Shown here in pieces: positions 59,214-64,000 of a stretch of 64,000 bases of DNA. The notes below the pieces were generated by a model. The model made no database searches. It saw nothing but the letters and a program-made list of their open reading frames with translations, and was not told the DNA's origin. Origin of the DNA: Enterococcus_D entomosocium (GTDB lineage Bacteria; Bacillota; Bacilli; Lactobacillales; Enterococcaceae); the NCBI RefSeq assembly GCF_030441895.1, contig NZ_JARJAS010000005.1, one strand, 5' to 3'. Position 1 is the stretch's first letter. The number at the start of each line of letters is the position of its first letter. The position numbers and the translations under genes are program-made.

Positions 59214-60764
59214 ATGTTTGAAATTATTAGAAACAATAAACTTTTTATCAGTTTGAGTAGTTTGCTAGTTTTTTTGACTGTCCTGACAAACCTCGCTTTC
59301 CCTTTGCTTCTACAAGAAGATCACGCACTGCGCTTTGATCATCTCGTCGGCTTATTAGCGTTCATAATAAGTATCACTTATTGCGCGCAATTCTTATTGA
59401 TTGTGATGAAAGAGCGCTATGCAGCTTCGATGAATGTTCGCCATCTCTTAGAATTGTTAAAAAAAATGAAAAGGAAGAGTTATGTAGAACTCTCTGAAAA
59501 GGAGCCCACTTATCTATTAAACCGCATCTTTGGCGTTGTTGATTCCTTATCCTTGTTTATTTGCGGTAGTTTTAGCGAAGCCATTCGCTGCTTTTTCTTA
59601 TTGCTGATCCCACTTTTTTTGTGTTTCCAATTGCATTATTTACTGGGTTTCATTTTACTATCGCTATTTCCCATCAATGTTTTTGGGTTTCGATGGATCA
59701 ATCAACAGTTGAGTATTAAGATGAAAAATATGCAAGAAGCATTTTCTCTTAGCAATAAGGAAATGTTAACAACATTGTCCCATATTGATACAATGAAGCA
59801 ATGGAGTGACGCTGTTCTTGAGCAGCTGTTTTCCTCTCAATTGACATCGATGTATCAAACATTAGCAAACACCAATACTTTTGCCCAAACGACTAGTTTA
59901 GTCCTTAATGCGATCAATCAGATCGCCCAGATCGGCGTCTATTTGTTTATGATTCAAGGAATATTACAAGATGAACTGCCAACCTCTGCGTTGATTTTGA
60001 TTGGCGTGCTATTACCCATTTACTTTTCTGCATTAAGTGGTTTAACGAAAATCAATCTTGATACAGCTACTCTGAGGACCAATCAACGTTTTGTTAACGA
60101 AGAATTGGCTGCTCCCGATGACCGCTGGAACCAAACGTGTGAAGCTACTCTGAGTCTTACTTTCGACCACCCTGTCGTATCCATTGGCAACCACAGCTCT
60201 TCCTTTCCCATTGAAGAAACCTTGAAACCTGGTGAACATATTTACTTGGCTGGCGCTTCAGGAAAAGGAAAATCAACGTTTTTAAAGGCAATTGCTGGCC
60301 TTTATCCATCAGAAGGAATTTCGCTTTCAACGAAGAGTAAACGCATCAAGCCAAGAAACCCTGAAACAGATAAAACCCTCTACCTTGCTCAAGACCCTAC
60401 GATTCTCTCTCGGACAATTGAAGAAAATCTTGTATGGGGAAGAAAAATGACGAGAGAAGAAAAAATAATTATCGAAACCTCTGGTATTTTAGCGCCCATT
60501 TTTCAACAGCGCTCATGGACTAGCAGGCTTACGGAAAATGGTGCCGACTTGTCTGGAGGAGAAAAGCAAAGAATCGCTCTAGCTCGCATATTATTAAGTG
60601 ATGCCGAAATCATTCTTTTAGACGAAGCTACCAGCAGCCTTGATGATGAAGCTGCCGAAAAGATTATGAAGTATTTAAAAAAACATGCAGAAAAACGCAT
60701 TATCATCTATACTTGTCATAAGAAAGAGGAGCAACGCTTTTGTGATCGTACAATCGCTTTGTAG
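59214..60764 (+). CDS. ABC transporter with fused permease and ATPase domains
   Basis: Type IV exporter half-transporter of 516 residues. The membrane domain (about 1-295) has five to six spans; the ATPase (about 310-516) has Walker A AGASGKGKSTFL, Q-loop LAQDPTILSRTI, signature LSGGEKQRIALARI, Walker B IILLDEATSSLD and H-loop TCHKKEE. No C39 peptidase domain. It is shorter than typical MsbA/LmrA exporters (570-600). It is followed at nine bases by an HTH protein. Substrate unknown; peptide or drug export is possible. Confidence 0.85.
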   Translation: MFEIIRNNKLFISLSSLLVFLTVLTNLAFPLLLQEDHALRFDHLVGLLAFIISITYCAQFLLIVMKERYAASMNVRHLLELLKKMKRKSYVELSEKEPTYLLNRIFGVVDSLSLFICGSFSEAIRCFFLLLIPLFLCFQLHYLLGFILLSLFPINVFGFRWINQQLSIKMKNMQEAFSLSNKEMLTTLSHIDTMKQWSDAVLEQLFSSQLTSMYQTLANTNTFAQTTSLVLNAINQIAQIGVYLFMIQGILQDELPTSALILIGVLLPIYFSALSGLTKINLDTATLRTNQRFVNEELAAPDDRWNQTCEATLSLTFDHPVVSIGNHSSSFPIEETLKPGEHIYLAGASGKGKSTFLKAIAGLYPSEGISLSTKSKRIKPRNPETDKTLYLAQDPTILSRTIEENLVWGRKMTREEKIIIETSGILAPIFQQRSWTSRLTENGADLSGGEKQRIALARILLSDAEIILLDEATSSLDDEAAEKIMKYLKKHAEKRIIIYTCHKKEEQRFCDRTIAL

Positions 60765-60773
60765 GAGGAACCG

Positions 60774-61211
60774 ATGAAAGATTATTATACCGTTGAAGAA
60801 GTCGCTGAAAAACTGGGCGTAACGACTCGAACCATCCGAAATTATCAAAAAACCAACCAACTTAAAGGGACAAAAATTGGCGGGCAGTGGCGCTTTTCTT
60901 ACAAAGATGTGGCTTCGTTGATGGGCGAACCATTTGAAGATCCCCTGCTTTCTTTTGCTTCAATACGTTCAGAAAAACAGATACCCGAAAGCTTACTTGC
61001 CATTGATTTCTTTATTGAATCAGAGGAATTGCTACAACAGCAAAAAAAAATCGTTATTGATGAGTTCAATGCACTTTACTCAGGGGAAAGTCGGCGTTTT
61101 TACTTTGAAAAAATCAACCCAACGATGGCACGATTTACATTGATCGGACCGTTGAAATATGTAACAACCTTTGGACAGTGGATCGAAACAATACTTTCTC
61201 TCCCAAAGTAA
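60774..61211 (+). CDS. Excisionase/MerR-like HTH protein with unassigned C-terminal domain
   Basis: Protein of 145 residues. The N-terminal excisionase-type winged HTH (about 1-50) reads YTVEEVAEKLGVTTRTIRNYQKTNQ, then GGQWRFSYKDV. The remaining 95 residues (FIESEELLQQQKKIVIDEF, RFYFEKINPTMARFTLIGPL) match no family I recognise and may bind a ligand or partner. Not near an integrase, so a transcription regulator of the exporter is more likely than an excisionase. Confidence 0.75.
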   Translation: MKDYYTVEEVAEKLGVTTRTIRNYQKTNQLKGTKIGGQWRFSYKDVASLMGEPFEDPLLSFASIRSEKQIPESLLAIDFFIESEELLQQQKKIVIDEFNALYSGESRRFYFEKINPTMARFTLIGPLKYVTTFGQWIETILSLPK

Positions 61212-61236
61212 TCATCTGAGCGCCTGCTTTGAATTT

Positions 61237-61290
61237 AAAAGAAGAGACCCAATTAGGAGAATGTCTAATCAGGTCTCTTCTTTCTTTTTT
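61237..61290. terminator. Convergent terminator between HTH and threonine dehydratase genes
   Basis: Stem AAAAGAAGAGACC / GGTCTCTTCTTT containing an inner AATTAG/CTAATC, with a T-run on the plus strand and A-rich sequence on the other side. Confidence 0.85.
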
Positions 61291-61306
61291 GGAAGGCTTG
61301 TTGCAC

Positions 61307-62275
61307 TCAGATGATTTCCTTAAACACAGAGAAATCAATATTGCCGCCGGAGACCAATGCCACAGTTTTCTTTTCTCGAAGCAAATGATCGATCTGTCCG
61401 CTTAAAATCGCCGCCGTACTTAATGCACCAGCCCCTTCTGCGATGACTTTTTCCCTCAATGCTAAGTAATGGATCGCTTGTTCGATATCGGATTCTTCGA
61501 CTAAGACCGTTTCATCGATACGGGTCTTTAAAACATCATAGGTCAGTTCCCCTGCCAAAGCAACATCACAGCCATCGGCGATCGTTCTACTGCGGCGATT
61601 GGCTACTAGCTTTTGCTGCCAAAGTGAGGCGATCATGCCATAAACGCCATAGGATTGAACGCCGATGATTTTGACTTCTGGACGAAGTTCTTTTAAGGCT
61701 AAAGCAATCCCAGCAATCAACCCACCACCGCCGATGGGAATAATGACATTATCAACATCTGGAAGATCCTCCAACAGTTCGATCGCAATCGTTCCTTGCC
61801 CCTCCATTACTGCACGATCATCAAAGGGAGAGACAAATACTTCGCCACTATCTTTCATGGCGTCTAGTGTCAGTTGTTTGGTTTCATCAAACGTCTCTCC
61901 TGCTAAAACGACTTGTGCGCCATAACTTCTTGTCGCCTCTATTTTTGTTTTGGCAGCCGTTAATGGCATAAAGATTCGGACATTGATCCCCAGTAACGAT
62001 CCGGCGAGAGCAACACCTTGCGCATGATTTCCTGCAGAACAGGCAATGACACCGCGAAGTTTTTCTGCATCAGTCAATGACGCGAGTTTGTTATACGCCC
62101 CCCGCGCTTTAAAGGAGCCGGTACGCTGTAGATTTTCTAATTTCAAAAATATCGTGCCCTCTTTTTCTTTGCCTAAAATATTACTTGGTGCAAGTGGTGT
62201 ATGGATCATGATTGGTTTCAATCGTCGATACGCAGCAGCGATCCCCAGACTGTCCGTCAACACTTCCTCAATCAC
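61307..62275 (-). CDS. Threonine/serine dehydratase
   Basis: PLP enzyme of 322 residues that deaminates threonine to 2-oxobutyrate (or serine to pyruvate). The PLP Lys is in TGSFKARGAYNKL (about 53-65) and the phosphate-binding loop is PIGGGGLIAGIALAL. There is no C-terminal ACT-like regulatory domain, as in catabolic TdcB-type or short enzymes rather than feedback-inhibited IlvA. Starts at GTG 62275 after AAGGGGG. It is divergent from ilvE, hinting at linked branched-chain metabolism. Confidence 0.9.
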   Translation of the reverse strand: MIEEVLTDSLGIAAAYRRLKPIMIHTPLAPSNILGKEKEGTIFLKLENLQRTGSFKARGAYNKLASLTDAEKLRGVIACSAGNHAQGVALAGSLLGINVRIFMPLTAAKTKIEATRSYGAQVVLAGETFDETKQLTLDAMKDSGEVFVSPFDDRAVMEGQGTIAIELLEDLPDVDNVIIPIGGGGLIAGIALALKELRPEVKIIGVQSYGVYGMIASLWQQKLVANRRSRTIADGCDVALAGELTYDVLKTRIDETVLVEESDIEQAIHYLALREKVIAEGAGALSTAAILSGQIDHLLREKKTVALVSGGNIDFSVFKEII

Positions 62276-62485
62276 AAACGTTCCCCCTTTTTTGTTTTTT
62301 TATACTCTCATTGAAGCACAGAACTTGTAGAAAAACAATCTGGGGAACTCGTACAAGCAAAGATCGGTTCCCCTTTCTTTACACGTCACTGTCACCAAAT
62401 ATTCTTACAGAAGAATTTTCAGAAAATAATGACATTTCTTTTCTGAAGTGCTATACTTAGAAAAATTAAAAAAGGGTGTGAACGA

Positions 62486-63505
62486 ATGACAATCGATTGG
62501 TCAAATTTAGGGTTTTCTTATATCAAAACGCCATGGCGTTTTTTGGCAACATGGAAAGACGGTTCTTGGAATGAAGGCGAACTTACCGAGGATAATTATC
62601 TGCATATCCACGAGGGATCAACCGCTCTTCATTATGGACAGCAATGTTTTGAAGGACTAAAAGCCTACCGAAGAAAAGATGGCGGCATCAATTTGTTCCG
62701 TCCAGACGAAAATAGCAAACGGATGAACCGCAGTGCCTATCGCCTGCGTATGCCAGAGGTTCCTGAGGCCTTTTTCTTAGATGCGGTAAAACAAGTAGTA
62801 AAAGCAAATCAGGAATATGTTCCGCCTTATGGCAGCGGCGCCACCTTGTATATTCGTCCTCTATTGATTGGCGTCGGAGAAAATATCGGTGTAAGCCCAG
62901 CACCAGAGTATATTTTTACGGTTTTTTGTATGCCGGTCGGACCTTACTTTAAGGGCGGATTGACACCAACCAATTTCATTGTTTCTGATTATGATCGCGC
63001 GGCACCAAATGGTACTGGCGCAGCCAAAGTTGGTGGAAATTATGCGGCGAGTTTGTTACCTGGATACGAAGCCCATCAACGGAAATTTTCCGATTGCATC
63101 TACCTTGATCCAGAAACGCATACCAAAATCGAAGAAGTCGGTTCTGCCAACTTTTTCGGGATCACGGCTGCTAATGAATTTGTGACACCAAAATCTCCTT
63201 CTATTTTACCAAGTATCACAAAATATTCATTGCTGCATCTAGCGCAACATTCATTAGGATTGACCCCTGTGGAAGGTGATGTTTATCTCAATGAGCTGGA
63301 TCGTTTTGTCGAAGCGGGTGCCTGCGGAACAGCTGCTGTTATTTCCCCGATCGGCGGGATCCAAAACGGCGAGGATTTCCATGTGTTCTATAGCGAAACG
63401 GAAGTTGGTCCACAAACAAAAGCATTGTATGACCAATTGACCGGCATTCAATTCGGCGATATTTCGGCACCAACCGGTTGGATCTTTGATGTTCCATTGG
63501 ATTAA
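62486..63505 (+). CDS. ilvE: Branched-chain amino acid aminotransferase
   Basis: Fold-type IV PLP aminotransferase of 339 residues for Val, Leu and Ile. HYGQQCFEGLKAYRRKDG (about 49-66) is the family motif; the PLP Lys is in TGAAKVGGNYAASL, and the cofactor-phosphate loop is GACGTAAVISPIGG (about 280-293). Full length. Monocistronic with its own terminator. Confidence 0.95.
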   Translation: MTIDWSNLGFSYIKTPWRFLATWKDGSWNEGELTEDNYLHIHEGSTALHYGQQCFEGLKAYRRKDGGINLFRPDENSKRMNRSAYRLRMPEVPEAFFLDAVKQVVKANQEYVPPYGSGATLYIRPLLIGVGENIGVSPAPEYIFTVFCMPVGPYFKGGLTPTNFIVSDYDRAAPNGTGAAKVGGNYAASLLPGYEAHQRKFSDCIYLDPETHTKIEEVGSANFFGITAANEFVTPKSPSILPSITKYSLLHLAQHSLGLTPVEGDVYLNELDRFVEAGACGTAAVISPIGGIQNGEDFHVFYSETEVGPQTKALYDQLTGIQFGDISAPTGWIFDVPLD

Positions 63506-63528
63506 GCGAACCGGGCTACATCCTCTTC

Positions 63529-63562
63529 AACCGAACGATCACTACGGACCGTTCGGTTTTTC
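63529..63562 (+). terminator. Terminator of ilvE
   Basis: Stem AACCGAACG / CGTTCGGTT with a 12-base loop and T5. Confidence 0.88.
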
Positions 63563-63603
63563 TCTTACTATCGATCAATTTATCATCACTGCATCAGAAT
63601 TGA

Positions 63604-63632
63604 TTGCCACAACTCTTTTGACTTGTTACAAT
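63604..63632 (+). promoter_or_regulatory. Promoter of small membrane protein gene
   Basis: TTGCCA (63604-63609), 17-base spacer, TACAAT (63627-63632), 19 bases before the ATG. Confidence 0.65.
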
Positions 63633-63651
63633 CATAGCAAAGGGAGGCGTA

Positions 63652-63828
63652 ATGATGGGCAAACGATTCGGCTATTCTTTGCTAGCAACAGCCTTGTATT
63701 TGGTGGTTTCCAATATTGGTAATCTCGTTTTTGGTATTAACCGCAGCTTTAGTTGGACCACAACGTTGTGGGAAGCATTTTTCTTTTTTATTTTCGTGTT
63801 CTTATTCCAACAATTTCGAAAAAAATAA
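63652..63828 (+). CDS. 58-residue predicted membrane protein
   Basis: Short ORF beginning MMGKRFGYSLLATALYLVVSN with GGGAGG eight bases upstream. Two hydrophobic segments (about 8-30 and 41-54) flank a short loop (INRSFSWTTTLWE), ending in a basic QQFRKK. A near-consensus promoter and a terminator that overlaps its stop codon show it is an independent transcription unit. I do not recognise a family. Confidence 0.7.
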   Translation: MMGKRFGYSLLATALYLVVSNIGNLVFGINRSFSWTTTLWEAFFFFIFVFLFQQFRKK

Positions 63829-63868
63829 GCAGCGATCCTCGCTCATAAAAAAACGAGGATCGCTGCTT
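63827..63868 (+). terminator. Terminator of the small membrane protein gene
   Basis: Fifteen-base stem AAGCAGCGATCCTCG / CGAGGATCGCTGCTT, followed by TATTACTTTT; begins within the stop codon. Confidence 0.85.
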
Positions 63869-63890
63869 ATTACTTTTGGCTCTATAATTT

Positions 63891-63928
63891 ATGGGACTGA
63901 TGAATCAGAATTGATTCTTCAGTCCCAT
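63891..63928. terminator. Second hairpin, possible terminator of a gene to the right
   Basis: Nested stem ATGGGACTGA-GAATCA / TGATTC-TCAGTCCCAT followed by TTTTCATTTT. It may terminate a gene beyond the window on either side; nothing else is recognisable to 64000. Confidence 0.5.
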
Positions 63929-64000
63929 TTTCATTTTAGGTATTAAAAAACATATCGTTCTCTAGTATGATTAAATCACGACAAAATAAACAAACTGAGA

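Noticed and set aside
60774..61211. Excisionase of an integrated mobile element
   Set aside because: No integrase, attachment-site repeat or phage gene nearby; it lies nine bases after an ABC transporter gene.

Overview
The window looks like a chromosomal segment of a low-to-moderate GC Gram-positive bacterium of the order Lactobacillales, most likely Enterococcus or a close relative. This is inferred from the WxL/LPXTG surface-protein pair, the AdcA lipoprotein with a ZinT domain, strong AGGAGG ribosome-binding sites, T-box and TPP leaders, GlnR, NrdR and CcpA-type sites, and the conserved Firmicute block dnaX-ybaB-recR-tmk-darA-holB-yaaT-yabA-rsmI. I see no rRNA, tRNA, CRISPR array, prophage or intact insertion sequence.

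Positions 1-16570 are a carbohydrate region. It starts with a 2-keto-3-deoxygluconate module (kdgK, cut by the window edge, plus eda) next to an IclR regulator, an RpiR regulator and an FGGY sugar kinase. Next comes an alpha-glucoside PTS pair (EIICB and a GH4 6-phospho-glucosidase) with a cre site. Then follows a minus-strand set of LacI regulator, ROK kinase, two ABC sugar permeases, a solute-binding lipoprotein and a DUF624 protein. A separately transcribed GH3 beta-glucosidase lies upstream. The lacI and GH3 promoter regions carry the same two palindromes at the same spacing.

Positions 16571-19350 encode a WxL surface protein with a lectin-like region and a small protein ending in LPQTN. 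Positions 19867-26856 hold a second RpiR regulator, a GNAT acetyltransferase, RecQ, an FAD oxidoreductase, a pRiA4b ORF3-like protein and the zinc lipoprotein AdcA. Positions 27185-30608 are a TPP-riboswitch-controlled ykoFEDC thiamine-precursor transporter.

Positions 30671-33209 are the most unusual part. A signal-peptidase-I-like protein lacking both the catalytic Ser and His is encoded divergently from a multi-membrane-span sensor whose AgrC/GHKL-like C-terminus lacks the phospho-acceptor His, N-box and G-box. Both look like catalytically dead relatives of signalling or processing enzymes.

Positions 33295-48701 are mostly housekeeping: T-box-controlled prolyl-tRNA synthetase of the short archaeal/eukaryote-like type, lipoate ligase, an MBL hydrolase, a DUF975 protein, an M42 aminopeptidase, a Bce-like ABC transporter, nrdDG with NrdR boxes, an AlkD-like protein, DinB, and glnK-amt with two GlnR boxes. 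Two terminators here (38972-39057 and 45045-45142) have oversized loops holding related palindromic inserts that share a 16-base core.

Positions 48874-55650 are the conserved DNA replication/repair and signalling block on the minus strand. Positions 55934-59116 are a ydjIGH-like membrane-stress operon without pspA. The window ends with an ABC exporter-type protein plus an excisionase-like HTH protein, a threonine dehydratase, a branched-chain aminotransferase and a 58-residue membrane protein.
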